DNA of 64,000 bases, from NCBI RefSeq assembly GCF_900114255.1, contig NZ_FOSL01000002.1:310001-374000 (forward strand), written 5' to 3'. The DNA is from Neomesorhizobium albiziae. GTDB lineage: Bacteria; Pseudomonadota; Alphaproteobacteria; Rhizobiales; Rhizobiaceae. Under the pieces are notes generated by a model. It did not search any database. It was not told the DNA's origin and worked only from the letters and a program-made list of their open reading frames with translations. Within the stretch, counting starts at the first letter, position 1. The number at the start of each line of letters is the position of its first letter. The position numbers and the translations under genes are program-made. Below, piece by piece: positions 53,561 to 61,951 of this stretch.

Positions 53561-54640
53561 CTAGATGCGATTGCCCGCCGTGGAATCGAAGATCGAAGCG
53601 CGGGCAGGGTCGAAGCCGATCAGAACCTTGTCGCCGACGGTGAGGGGCTTTTCGGCCTCGACCCGGAACGAGAGGTTCTGGCTGCCGAGCCTCGTCCAGA
53701 CCAGCGTGTCCGACCCCATCGGCTCCACCAGTTCGACCTCGACCTGCTGTGAAAAGGGCGATGCCTTCGCCGCGTCGCCGAAGGCGATGTGCTCCGGACG
53801 GATGCCGAGGACGGCCGGTCCGATACGGCTTGCGGAGCCATCGAAAGTGTAGCGGGCAAGCGGGACCGCGGTCGCGCCGATCTTGAACGACGGGCCGGCT
53901 GCAAGTTCGCCGTCTAGGAAATTCATTGCCGGCGAGCCGAGGAAGCCGGCGACGAAACGGTTGACCGGCCGGTTGTAGATCGCCTGCGGGGCGTCAAGCT
54001 GCTGGATGACGCCGCCCTTCATCACCGCGATGCGATCGGCCAGCGTCATCGCCTCGATCTGGTCGTGGGTGACGTAGATCATGGTGTTGGCGAGCCGCTG
54101 GTGCAGCCGCTTGATCTCGACGCGCAGCTCCGAACGCAGCTTGGCATCGAGGTTGGACAACGGCTCGTCGAAGAGAAAAACGTCGACATCGCGCACCAGC
54201 GCCCGGCCGATGGCGACGCGCTGCCGCTGGCCGCCGGAAAGCTGCGAGGGCTTGCGCTCGAGCAGCGGCCCGATCTGCAGGATTTCTGAAGTCCGTGCGA
54301 TGCGCTTTTCGATCTCGTCCTTGGCCACGCCGGCGTTTTTGAGGCCGAAGGAGAGATTGCCCTTCACGGTCATCTGCGGATAGAGCGCATAGGACTGGAA
54401 GACCATGCCGATGCCGCGGTCCTTCGGTTCCTCCCAGGTGACGTTCTTGTTCTTGATGAAGATCTGCCCGGCGCTGACATCGAGCAGGCCGGCGATGCAG
54501 TTGAGCAAGGTGGACTTGCCGCAGCCGGACGGACCGAGCAGGACAAGGAACTCGCCCTCCGGAACATCGAGATTGAGCGCCTTGAGAACCTCGACCGTTC
54601 CGAAATTCAGCGACACATCGCGCACAAGAACACTGGTCAT
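53561..54640 (-). CDS. CUT1 carbohydrate ABC transporter, ATP-binding protein (UgpC/MsmK-like)
   Basis: A 359-residue ATPase with Walker A GPSGCGKST, signature LSGGQRQRVAIGRALVR, Walker B VFLFDEPLSNLD and H-loop IYVTHDQIEAMT. The C-terminal TOBE domain includes VLGIRPEHI. It powers the two permeases encoded upstream in the same operon, 4 bases away. These ATPases can be shared between several sugar systems. Confidence 0.95.
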   Translation of the reverse strand: MTSVLVRDVSLNFGTVEVLKALNLDVPEGEFLVLLGPSGCGKSTLLNCIAGLLDVSAGQIFIKNKNVTWEEPKDRGIGMVFQSYALYPQMTVKGNLSFGLKNAGVAKDEIEKRIARTSEILQIGPLLERKPSQLSGGQRQRVAIGRALVRDVDVFLFDEPLSNLDAKLRSELRVEIKRLHQRLANTMIYVTHDQIEAMTLADRIAVMKGGVIQQLDAPQAIYNRPVNRFVAGFLGSPAMNFLDGELAAGPSFKIGATAVPLARYTFDGSASRIGPAVLGIRPEHIAFGDAAKASPFSQQVEVELVEPMGSDTLVWTRLGSQNLSFRVEAEKPLTVGDKVLIGFDPARASIFDSTAGNRI

Positions 54641-54644
54641 CGCG

Positions 54645-55586
54645 TCAACCCTTCACCGCGCCCGCGGCGATGCCGCGCACGAAGAGTTTTCCGGAGATGA
54701 AGTAGATCGCGAGCGGCACAAGGCCGGTGATGATGGTTGCAGCCATGTTGACGTTGTATTCCTTCACGCCCTGCGTCGAGTTGACGATGTTGTTCAGCTG
54801 CACCGTCATCGGATAGGTGTCGGGACGGGTGTAGACGACGCCGAACAGGAAGTCGTTCCAGATGCCGGTGACCTGCAGGATGACGGCCACGACGAAGATC
54901 GGCAGGCTCATCGGCAGCATGATGCGCAGGTAGATGCCCCAGAAGCCGGCGCCGTCGACACGCGCCGCCTTGAACAGCTCTTCCGGCAGCGAAGAAAAAT
55001 AGTTGCGGAACAGCAGCGTCAGGATCGGCATGCCGAAGATCGAGTGGACGATGACGAGGCCGGTCAGCGAGCCATAGAGGCCGATTTCGCGCAGCATGAT
55101 GACGATCGGGTAGATCATCACCTGATACGGGATGAAGGCTCCGAAGATCAGGATTGTGAAGAAAAGGTCGGCGCCCTTGAAGCGCCAGTTGGCGAGCGCA
55201 TAGCCGTTGACCGAGGCGATGGCGATCGACAGGACCACCGAAGGCACGGTGATGCGCACCGAGTTCCAGAAGCCGCGGCTGAGCCCGTCGCAGTTGAGGC
55301 CGGTGCAAGCTGTCGCCCAGGCCTTCACCCAGGGCTCGAAGGTGATCTCAATCGGCGGCGAGAAGATGTTGCCGAGGCGGATCTCCGGCATGCCTTTGAG
55401 CGACGTCACGACCATCACATAGAGCGGGATGAGATAGTAGATCGCCGCGAAGATCAGTGTGCCGTAAAGGATGATGTTGCGGCGCGAAAAGGTGACGCGC
55501 GGCCTCGGTCCGCTCGGGCCGCCGAGTTCGGCTGCGATAGCGTCCGCACCGGCGACAGTCGCGGCGAGCGTGGCGGGGTTCGACAT
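54645..55586 (-). CDS. CUT1 carbohydrate ABC transporter, permease (MalG-like)
   Basis: A 313-residue inner-membrane permease with six helices. It has YYLIPLYVMVVTSLK at the first helix, then VVLSIAIASVNGYALANWRF and the EAA loop EELFKAARVDGAGFWGIYLRIMLPMSLPIFVV that couples to the ATPase. The N-terminal cytosolic extension is about 40 residues. It lies 1 base after the MalF-like gene and is co-translated. Confidence 0.95.
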   Translation of the reverse strand: MSNPATLAATVAGADAIAAELGGPSGPRPRVTFSRRNIILYGTLIFAAIYYLIPLYVMVVTSLKGMPEIRLGNIFSPPIEITFEPWVKAWATACTGLNCDGLSRGFWNSVRITVPSVVLSIAIASVNGYALANWRFKGADLFFTILIFGAFIPYQVMIYPIVIMLREIGLYGSLTGLVIVHSIFGMPILTLLFRNYFSSLPEELFKAARVDGAGFWGIYLRIMLPMSLPIFVVAVILQVTGIWNDFLFGVVYTRPDTYPMTVQLNNIVNSTQGVKEYNVNMAATIITGLVPLAIYFISGKLFVRGIAAGAVKG

Positions 55587-55587
55587 G

Positions 55588-56475
55588 CTACCGCCTCCGC
55601 CCGAATTCGAGATAGGCCCAAGGCACGACGATGATCGCGACCGTGAGCAGCATCATCGTCGAGGCGGCAAAGCCCTGACCGAGATTCTGCGCCCGGAACA
55701 TGAACTCGTAGACGTATTTCGCGGGCACTTCCGACGCATTGCCGGGGCCGCCGCCCGTCTGCGCCACCACAAGGTCGTAGAGCTTGACGATGCCGGAAGC
55801 GATGATCACCAACGTGGTGATGAAGACCGGGCGCATCATCGGAATAACGATGAACAAATAGGTCTTCCACATCGGGATGCCGTCGACGCGGGCGGCTTTC
55901 CATATGTCTTCGTCGATGCCGCGCAGTCCCGCCAGCATCAGGCACATGACGAGCCCGGTGCCCTGCCAGAGACCGGCGATCATGATGCCGTAGATGACTA
56001 TATCGGCGTTGTAGAGCGGGTCGAAGGAAAAGCTTTCCCAGCCGAGGCCGCGCACGATGCCCTGCACGCCGAACTGCGGGTTGAGGATCCATTGCCAGAC
56101 CAGCCCGGTGACGATGAAGGAGAGCGCGAAGGGATAGAGGAAGATAGTGCGAAACGTATCCTCGAAGCGGATCTTCTGGTCGAGAAGGGCCGCCAGCAGG
56201 AAGCCGATCACCAAGCTGAAAACCAAAGACAGGATACCGTATATCGCCAGGTTCTCGATCGAGACGATCCAGCGCTGCGACGCCCACAGCCGCTCGTACT
56301 GCTCGATCCCGACGAAGCGCAAGCGCGGCAGGAGTTTTGAATCGGTGAAGGAATAGACGACGGTCCAGGTCGTGCCGCCAACGAAGACGCAAAGCGCCGT
56401 CAGGATCATTGGGATCGAGGCGATCTTGGCGTTGAGATTCTTGAACAGCTTGCTGGGACGGGTCGCTGCCGACAT
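55588..56475 (-). CDS. CUT1 carbohydrate ABC transporter, permease (MalF-like)
   Basis: A 295-residue inner-membrane permease. TLCVFVGGTTWTVVYSFTDS-like first helix region, IYGILSLVFSLVIGFLLAALLDQKIRFEDTFRTIFLYPFALSFIVTGLVWQWI and the EAA loop EDIWKAARVDGIPMWKTYLFIVIPMMRPVF identify the family. It partners with the MalG-like permease. The SBP gene lies 73 bases upstream, separated by a hairpin. Confidence 0.95.
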   Translation of the reverse strand: MSAATRPSKLFKNLNAKIASIPMILTALCVFVGGTTWTVVYSFTDSKLLPRLRFVGIEQYERLWASQRWIVSIENLAIYGILSLVFSLVIGFLLAALLDQKIRFEDTFRTIFLYPFALSFIVTGLVWQWILNPQFGVQGIVRGLGWESFSFDPLYNADIVIYGIMIAGLWQGTGLVMCLMLAGLRGIDEDIWKAARVDGIPMWKTYLFIVIPMMRPVFITTLVIIASGIVKLYDLVVAQTGGGPGNASEVPAKYVYEFMFRAQNLGQGFAASTMMLLTVAIIVVPWAYLEFGRRR

Positions 56476-56508
56476 TCAATACCTCTCAGGACGACTGATG
56501 GGGCCATC

Positions 56509-56540
56509 GGCAGTGCCGGCCGGCTTCGACCGGCACTGCC
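56509..56540 (-). terminator. Intercistronic hairpin after the sugar-binding protein gene
   Basis: An 11-bp perfect stem (GGCAGTGCCGG at 56509-56519, complement at 56530-56540) with a 10-base loop lies 8 bases after the binding-protein stop codon. It has no U-tract. Such hairpins are common between ABC binding-protein and permease genes and keep binding-protein mRNA more abundant. Confidence 0.75.
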
Positions 56541-56548
56541 TGGTAAGT

Positions 56549-57787
56549 TTAGTCGGCCTTGGCGATGATCTCGGCGAAGCGCTTCTGGGCGTCTTCGGGC
56601 GTGATGGTCGGCGTGCTGAAGAACTCGGCCATCAGGTCGTTCATCTGCTGAGTGGTGTCGGGGCTGATCAGTTCGTCCGTCCACTGCATGGTCTTGCCGG
56701 CGGCAAGGATCTCGAGACCCTTCTTCATGCAGTCGTTGGCAGCCGTGAGATCGACGTCGCCACGCACCGGCAGCGAGCCCTTCTTGAGGTTGAAGGCAAC
56801 CTGGGTCTCCGGCGACAGCATCACATGGGCAAGCGTTTCCTGGGCGGCACTGATGTCGGCGTTGTCGACCTTCGGGAAGTAGAACGCGTCGCCGCCGGTC
56901 GCGATGACGGCGTTGAGGCCGAGGCCCGGCAGGCAAGTGTAATCCTTGCCGGCAACCTGCCCGGCAACCTGGAATTCGCCCTGCGCCCAGTCGCCCATGA
57001 TCTGGCCGCCGGCCTGGCCGTTGATGACCATGGCCGTCGCCTCGTTCCAGTTCTGCACGTTGGAGTTGACAGCCATCTTGCGGGCGTCATCGGCCGCCTT
57101 GAACACCTTGGCGATGTCGGCGCCCGCCGCCACCGTCTCGTCCTTGTCCTTGTAGACCTTGAGGAAAGTCTCCGGTCCGACGATCGCGGCCATCAGCACG
57201 TTGAGGGCGCCGGATTCCTGCCAGGCCTGCTTGCCAAGCGCCAGCGGAACCTTGCCGGCCTTTTCGAGCGCCGGAGCGGCGGCGACGAACTCGTCCCAGT
57301 TCGTCGGCACCGGCACGCCGGCGTCGGCGAAGGCCTTGTTGGACAGCCAGATCCACTGCCATGAGTGGATATTGACCGGCACGCAATAGATCTTGCCGTC
57401 GAGCGTGCAGTTCTGTAGCAGCGTCGGCGGGTTGATAAGCTTGGCCCACTCCTCTTTCGTGGCGAGATCGGTGAGGTCGCGCATCAGCCCTTCCTGCACC
57501 AGTTCCTCGGCCTGGCGGCCGTGGTTGAACTGCGTGGCGCCCATCGGGTCGCCGCCGGTGATGCGGCTGATCATGATCGGCCGGGCGGTGTCGCCGGAGC
57601 CGGCGATGGCGCCGTCGACCCATTTGTTGCCGGTGGCGTCGAAGGCCTTGGCGAATTCCGCGACCGCCGCCGCTTCGCCGCCGGACGTCCACCAGTGGGT
57701 CACTTCGAGATCAGTCGCCGAGGCCGGCGCGCTGACACAAAACGCCACGCTTGCAGCGAGCGCGGCACGATAAAATCCAAAACGCAT
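56549..57787 (-). CDS. CUT1 carbohydrate ABC transporter, substrate-binding protein
   Basis: A 412-residue periplasmic protein with a Sec signal peptide (MRFGFYRAALAASVAFCVSAPASA). The mature start TDLEVTHWWTSGGEAAAVAEFAKAF and later MGDWAQGEFQVAG and NADISAAQETLAHVMLSPETQ are typical of sugar-binding family 1 proteins, close to glucose/xylose or oligosaccharide binders. The GGGAGG ribosome site and an upstream promoter with a LacI-type operator precede it. It is the first gene of the minus-strand sugar operon. Confidence 0.94.
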   Translation of the reverse strand: MRFGFYRAALAASVAFCVSAPASATDLEVTHWWTSGGEAAAVAEFAKAFDATGNKWVDGAIAGSGDTARPIMISRITGGDPMGATQFNHGRQAEELVQEGLMRDLTDLATKEEWAKLINPPTLLQNCTLDGKIYCVPVNIHSWQWIWLSNKAFADAGVPVPTNWDEFVAAAPALEKAGKVPLALGKQAWQESGALNVLMAAIVGPETFLKVYKDKDETVAAGADIAKVFKAADDARKMAVNSNVQNWNEATAMVINGQAGGQIMGDWAQGEFQVAGQVAGKDYTCLPGLGLNAVIATGGDAFYFPKVDNADISAAQETLAHVMLSPETQVAFNLKKGSLPVRGDVDLTAANDCMKKGLEILAAGKTMQWTDELISPDTTQQMNDLMAEFFSTPTITPEDAQKRFAEIIAKAD

Positions 57788-57804
57788 CGGTATTCCTCCC
57801 AGAA

Positions 57805-57818
57805 CTGAAACGTTACAG
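57805..57818 (-). promoter_or_regulatory. LacI-type operator, transporter side
   Basis: CTGAAACGTTACAG is a near-palindrome centred on AACGTT. It lies directly downstream of the -10 element of the transporter promoter, where a bound repressor would block initiation. The identical sequence occurs in the opposite orientation at 58061-58074. The central CG dyad flanked by AA and TT is typical of LacI-family operators. Confidence 0.8.
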
Positions 57819-57823
57819 ATTTT

Positions 57824-57852
57824 TGCATATTGGATTTGACAGGTGAGCGCAA
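57824..57852 (-). promoter_or_regulatory. Probable sigma70-type promoter of the sugar ABC operon
   Basis: On the minus strand, TTGCGC (57847-57852) and TATGCA (57824-57829) are separated by 17 bases, a good match in spacing to housekeeping promoters. The transcript would start near 57817, inside the LacI-type operator, about 30 bases before the binding-protein ATG. Confidence 0.55.
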
Positions 57853-58060
57853 CCCGGCGCGGGCACGCAAAGGCATTTTTTTCGACATTCGAATTATTTC
57901 CTTCGAAAAACCCTCCTGTGCAATGCGGCATTCTCATGCTGCGATGCGTCAAAATAGTCAGCCCTCCTGTCCGAACGATAGTCGCTTATGTGGACTTCGC
58001 TCCACTGACTCAACGCCTTCAGCACACTAGACAGTGCATGCGATGACGCTGCGTTGAAAC

Positions 58061-58074
58061 CTGTAACGTTTCAG
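58061..58074 (+). promoter_or_regulatory. LacI-type operator, regulator side
   Basis: CTGTAACGTTTCAG is the exact reverse complement of the operator at 57805-57818. It lies 80 bases before the LacI gene start, so it suggests autoregulation. The two sites are 256 bases centre to centre, which would allow looping by a tetramer or cooperative binding. Confidence 0.8.
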
Positions 58075-58154
58075 ATTATGAAGCCATCGGGGACGAATTC
58101 CTTGCGTCGCACAGGAATTGCCGTCCGGAGCAGAAGCCTGATAAGGCACGTCGC

Positions 58155-59198
58155 ATGGACATGCGGGACAACAACGACGCGGCCGGGGAACGAACCGGGG
58201 AGGCACAGCGACCGACGCTGAAAACCATTGCCTTCATGACCGGGCTCGGCGTGACGACCGTTTCGCGGGCGCTGAAGGATGCGCCGGAAATCGGCGAGGA
58301 GACAAGAAAGCGCGTCCAGCTCGTTGCCCGGCAGGTGGGCTACCGGCCGAACCGGGCGGGCGTGCGCCTGCGCACCGGCAAGACCAACGTCATCAGCCTC
58401 GTGCTCAACACTGAAGAGCAGGTCGGCGGTTTCGTTTCAGACCTCATCTACGGCATTTCCGAGCATCTGGCTCAAACGCCCTATCACCTGGTGGTGACGC
58501 CCTACTCCCGCACCAACGACCCGATGGAGCCGGTGCGCTATGTCGTCGAGACCGGATCGGCCGACGGCATCATCATCTCGCGCACCGAGCCCAGGGATGC
58601 ACGCGTTCGCTACATGATGGAGCGCGGCTTTCCATTCGCCACGCACGGCCGGACAGACATGGGGGTCGAGCACCCGTTCCACGATTTCGACAACCAGGCC
58701 TATGCGGTGCAGGCGGTGCGCAAGCTCGCTAAACTGGGCCGCAAGCGCCTCGCCCTGCTGGCGCCACCGCCCAACCTTTCCTACCACCACCACATGCGCG
58801 CCGGCTTCCTCGAGGCCCTGGACGAGACCGGGTTGGCGGAGATTCCGTTCACCGGGGCCACCATCGACAATTCGATCGACGAGATCAGGGCGCGTACCGT
58901 CGAACTCATGCGGCGCCCCAATCGCCCCGACGGCATCGTCTCGGGCAGCGGCCAGGCGACGTTCGCGCTCGTCGCGGCGATCGAGGACACCGGGCTTTCG
59001 GTCGGTGAGGACATCGACATCGTGTCCAAACAGTCGTCGCGGCTGCTGCATCTGTTGCGGCCGACCCTTTACGTGGTCAACGAGAGCGTACGCATGGCGG
59101 GTCGGGAACTCGCGCGGGCGGTGCTTGGCGCAATCGACGGCAAGAGCGCCCAGAGCCTGCAGAGCCTGTCGGCGCCTTCGCAGGTGGAATCACGTTAG
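58155..59198 (+). CDS. LacI-family transcriptional regulator 1
   Basis: A 347-residue regulator. The HTH is TLKTIAFMTGLGVTTVSRALKDAPEIGEETRKRVQLVARQVGYRPNRAGVRLRTGKTN (about residues 21-78), with the hinge helix RAGVRLRTG. The effector domain follows with IDNSIDEIRARTVELMRRPNRPDGIVSGSGQAT. Target is most likely the divergent sugar transporter operon, through the two inverted operators. AAGG is the only ribosome site near the ATG at 58155; an ATG two codons later is possible. Confidence 0.94.
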   Translation: MDMRDNNDAAGERTGEAQRPTLKTIAFMTGLGVTTVSRALKDAPEIGEETRKRVQLVARQVGYRPNRAGVRLRTGKTNVISLVLNTEEQVGGFVSDLIYGISEHLAQTPYHLVVTPYSRTNDPMEPVRYVVETGSADGIIISRTEPRDARVRYMMERGFPFATHGRTDMGVEHPFHDFDNQAYAVQAVRKLAKLGRKRLALLAPPPNLSYHHHMRAGFLEALDETGLAEIPFTGATIDNSIDEIRARTVELMRRPNRPDGIVSGSGQATFALVAAIEDTGLSVGEDIDIVSKQSSRLLHLLRPTLYVVNESVRMAGRELARAVLGAIDGKSAQSLQSLSAPSQVESR

Positions 59199-59214
59199 AC
59201 GGCAAAATATTCTT

Positions 59215-59229
59215 TGGGACACGTTCCCA
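59215..59229. promoter_or_regulatory. Candidate operator before the second LacI gene
   Basis: TGGGACACGTTCCCA is a near-palindrome (TGGGA arms around an ACGT core). A half-site-like TTGGGACAACG recurs at 59251-59261. It lies between the two LacI genes and 146 bases before the start of the second one, so autoregulation is possible. Confidence 0.45.
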
Positions 59230-59374
59230 GCATCCTGCGGGCAGATTGTATTGGGACAACGAAGCAATTAGTGTTTCGTCGCAATCGACTACGGCTATCC
59301 GGCTTCAGAGGACAGTCGTCGGGTGGCTTCCGGCTCCAAGCCCGGTCGACGCTTGCAGGGGGTGGACGAGGATC

Positions 59375-60406
59375 GTGAACAAGGCGTCGCCGACCATACA
59401 GGACGTCGCCCGCATGGCGAATGTGTCGACCGCGACAGTCAGCCGTGCGCTGTCGACGCCGGGCAGCGTTGCCGAGGGCACCCGCCGGGCGGTGATCGAG
59501 GCGGTCGAGCGCAGCGGCTACCGGGTCAACCAGACCGCGCGCAACCTTCGCCGCAAGCAGGCCGGCGCCATCGTCGTGCTTGTGCCCAACATCGGCAATC
59601 CCTTCTTCTCGCGTATCCTTGCCGGCATCGAGGCAACCGCCTCCAAGGCGGGCCTCAATGTGCTGATAGCCGACACAAGGCAACCGCAGGCCGACGAAGG
59701 CCCGCTCGGCGAATATCTGCACAACAACCACGCCGACGGAATGCTTGTGCTGGATGGTTCGTTGCGCGATGACTTTTTCTCGCATGGCAACCACGCGCAT
59801 CCGCCGATCGTCTACGCCTGTGAATGGAGCGAGGGAACAAGCCTTCCGTCGATCCGGTTCGACAACGCCGGCGGTAGCGCGCTTGCGGTCGACCACCTCG
59901 CCGGGCTCGGTCACACCAGCATCGGCCACATCCTCGGACCGCTCGACAACGTGCTGACCCAGGAACGGCGGCGAGGTTTCGAGGCCGCGCTTGCAAGACA
60001 CGGCCTGCGCGTGCGGAACGACTGGTATTTCGACGGCGATTTTACGCTGGCGTCAGGCGCGAATGCAGCACTCAGTTGGCTGGCGCTGGCCGACCGCCCA
60101 ACCGCTATCACCACGTCCAGCGACGAGATGGCATGCGGCTTCATGTCGGAGCTTTACCGGCACGGCGTCCACGTGCCGGACGATGTTTCGGTGGTCGGTT
60201 TCGACGACATCGACATCGCCGAGCGGTTCATTCCGGCACTGACGACGATCCGGCAGCCACGCATGGAGATCGGCGAGGTTGCGGCCAACGCGCTGATCGA
60301 CCTGATCCGCGCGCCCGACCGCACACCGGTCGGAACCGCCTTCACCAAAGTGCTCGACGCGACGCTGATCGTGCGGTCGAGCACCCGCGCCACCGCGGAA
60401 GCTTAA
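59375..60406 (+). CDS. LacI-family transcriptional regulator 2
   Basis: A 343-residue regulator. The HTH is PTIQDVARMANVSTATVSRALSTPGSVAEGTRRAVIEAVERSGYRVNQTARNLRRKQ, followed by the periplasmic-binding-protein-like domain (VLVPNIGNPFFSRILAGIE, then DDVSVVGFDDIDIAERFIPALTTIRQPRMEIGEVAA). GTG 59375 is chosen because the HTH begins six codons later; GAGG precedes it closely. It ends tail to tail with gnd. Target unknown; the flanking sugar genes or gnd are candidates. Confidence 0.92.
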   Translation: MNKASPTIQDVARMANVSTATVSRALSTPGSVAEGTRRAVIEAVERSGYRVNQTARNLRRKQAGAIVVLVPNIGNPFFSRILAGIEATASKAGLNVLIADTRQPQADEGPLGEYLHNNHADGMLVLDGSLRDDFFSHGNHAHPPIVYACEWSEGTSLPSIRFDNAGGSALAVDHLAGLGHTSIGHILGPLDNVLTQERRRGFEAALARHGLRVRNDWYFDGDFTLASGANAALSWLALADRPTAITTSSDEMACGFMSELYRHGVHVPDDVSVVGFDDIDIAERFIPALTTIRQPRMEIGEVAANALIDLIRAPDRTPVGTAFTKVLDATLIVRSSTRATAEA

Positions 60407-60407
60407 C

Positions 60408-61829
60408 TCAAGCCTCCCCGGCCCAGGGGCCGTGGTGGGCGCCTTCGGCGTCGATGCGCTCGAAGCCGTGGGCGCCGAAGAAGTCGCGCTGCGCCTGGAT
60501 CAGGTTCGAGGTGCCGCGGGCCTGGCGATAGCTGTCGAAATAGGCAAGTGCGGAACTCAGCGCCGGCACGGGCAGTCCCTCCTCCGAAGCGCGCGCCACC
60601 ATGCGCCGCAGCGACGGGTGCGCCTCCTTCATCATGGCGATGAACGCCGGCGCCATCAGCAGGTTCCTGGTGGCGCCGCCGGCTTCGAAAGCCTCCGCGA
60701 TCGTGCCGAGGAACTGCGAGCGGATGATGCAGCCGGCGCGCCAGATCTTGGCGATGGTCGGCAACGGTAATCCCCAGCCGAATTCCTTCGATGCCGCGTC
60801 CATCACCGCGAACCCCTGCGCATAGGCCGCAACCTTGCCGGCGAAAAGCGCCAGTTCAAGATCGGCAAGGATGGCCGCCTTGTCGCGGCCGAAGGAGCCG
60901 GCCGACAGCTTGCCATAGGCGGCTTCTGCTGCCTCGCGTTCGGCCTTCATGGAAGACAGCACCCGGGCGGCGACCGCCGCCTCGATGGCGGTGGCGGGAA
61001 TGCCGAGCGTCTGGGCTTCGATCACCGACCATTTGCCGGTGCCTTTCTGGCCGGCCCGGTCGAGGATCATGTCGACGATCGGCTTTCCGGTCGCTGCGTC
61101 GTCGGCGGCAAGCACCGTTGCGGTGATCTCGATCAGATAGGAGTTCAGCCGGCTGCGGTTCCATTCGCCGAAAACCCCGCCGATTTCCTTCGGCGGCATG
61201 CCGAGCCCGTCGCGCAGGATGCCGTAGATTTCGGCGATCATCTGCATGTCGGCATATTCGATGCCGTTGTGGATGGTCTTGACGAAATGGCCGGCACCGC
61301 CATTGCCGAGCCAGGCGGCACATGGTTCGCCTTCGTACTTCGCCGAAATCGCGGTCAGCACCGGCTCGACGCGCCGCCACGAGTCCTCGGTGCCGCCGAC
61401 CATGATGGAGGGGCCGTGGCGAGCGCCTTCCTCGCCGCCCGAGACGCCCATGCCGATGAAGGTGAGGCCGCTGCCCCGCAGCTCGGAGAAGCGGCGCACG
61501 GTGTCGCGGAAATTGGCGTTGCCGGCGTCGATGATGATGTCGTTGGCGGAGAGCACGCCGCGTAGCAGCGTGATCTGCTCGTCGACCGCCTTGCCTGCCT
61601 GCACCATCAGGATGATCGGCCGCGGCGGGCGGATCGCGGCGGCCAGCGCCTCGATGGTGTCGCAGGCCACGATGCGCTCGGCCAGGGCTCCGGCGGATTG
61701 CGCGAAGGCGGTGGTGCGGGCAGTCGTGCGATTGAAGACGGCGACGCGATGGCCTTTCTCCGCGATGTTGAGCGCCAGGTTGGAGCCCATGACTCCGAGG
61801 CCGATAAGGCCGATATCCGCTTTTTGCAT
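60408..61829 (-). CDS. gnd: 6-phosphogluconate dehydrogenase, decarboxylating
   Basis: A 473-residue enzyme that converts 6-phosphogluconate to ribulose 5-phosphate with NADP. It starts IGLIGLGVMGSNLALNIAEKGHRVAVFNRT (cofactor site), and has GVSGGEEGARHGPSIMVGG, FVKTIHNGIEYADMQMIAE with the catalytic lysine, and DRAGQKGTGKW. The length is that of the standard long form. In this setting it would channel pentose or hexose carbon into the pentose phosphate pathway. Confidence 0.97.
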   Translation of the reverse strand: MQKADIGLIGLGVMGSNLALNIAEKGHRVAVFNRTTARTTAFAQSAGALAERIVACDTIEALAAAIRPPRPIILMVQAGKAVDEQITLLRGVLSANDIIIDAGNANFRDTVRRFSELRGSGLTFIGMGVSGGEEGARHGPSIMVGGTEDSWRRVEPVLTAISAKYEGEPCAAWLGNGGAGHFVKTIHNGIEYADMQMIAEIYGILRDGLGMPPKEIGGVFGEWNRSRLNSYLIEITATVLAADDAATGKPIVDMILDRAGQKGTGKWSVIEAQTLGIPATAIEAAVAARVLSSMKAEREAAEAAYGKLSAGSFGRDKAAILADLELALFAGKVAAYAQGFAVMDAASKEFGWGLPLPTIAKIWRAGCIIRSQFLGTIAEAFEAGGATRNLLMAPAFIAMMKEAHPSLRRMVARASEEGLPVPALSSALAYFDSYRQARGTSNLIQAQRDFFGAHGFERIDAEGAHHGPWAGEA

Positions 61830-61951
61830 CTTTTGTCCGCCGATGGTTGAAGGCTTTTGCCGCTTGGCCGGGAAGCGGATGTTTGACCGGCCATCGCCGC
61901 CACGTCAACCGCAGCGGCTGGACTGCGCCAGAGCGCCCGCCGGAGCGCAAA

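Larger units (their letters stand above)
57788..58154. promoter_or_regulatory. Divergent control region of the sugar locus
   Basis: This 367-base region separates the transporter operon (minus) from the LacI gene (plus). It holds two copies of the operator described separately and the transporter promoter. The middle part (57870-58050) shows no further clear motif. No gene was seen. Confidence 0.7.
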
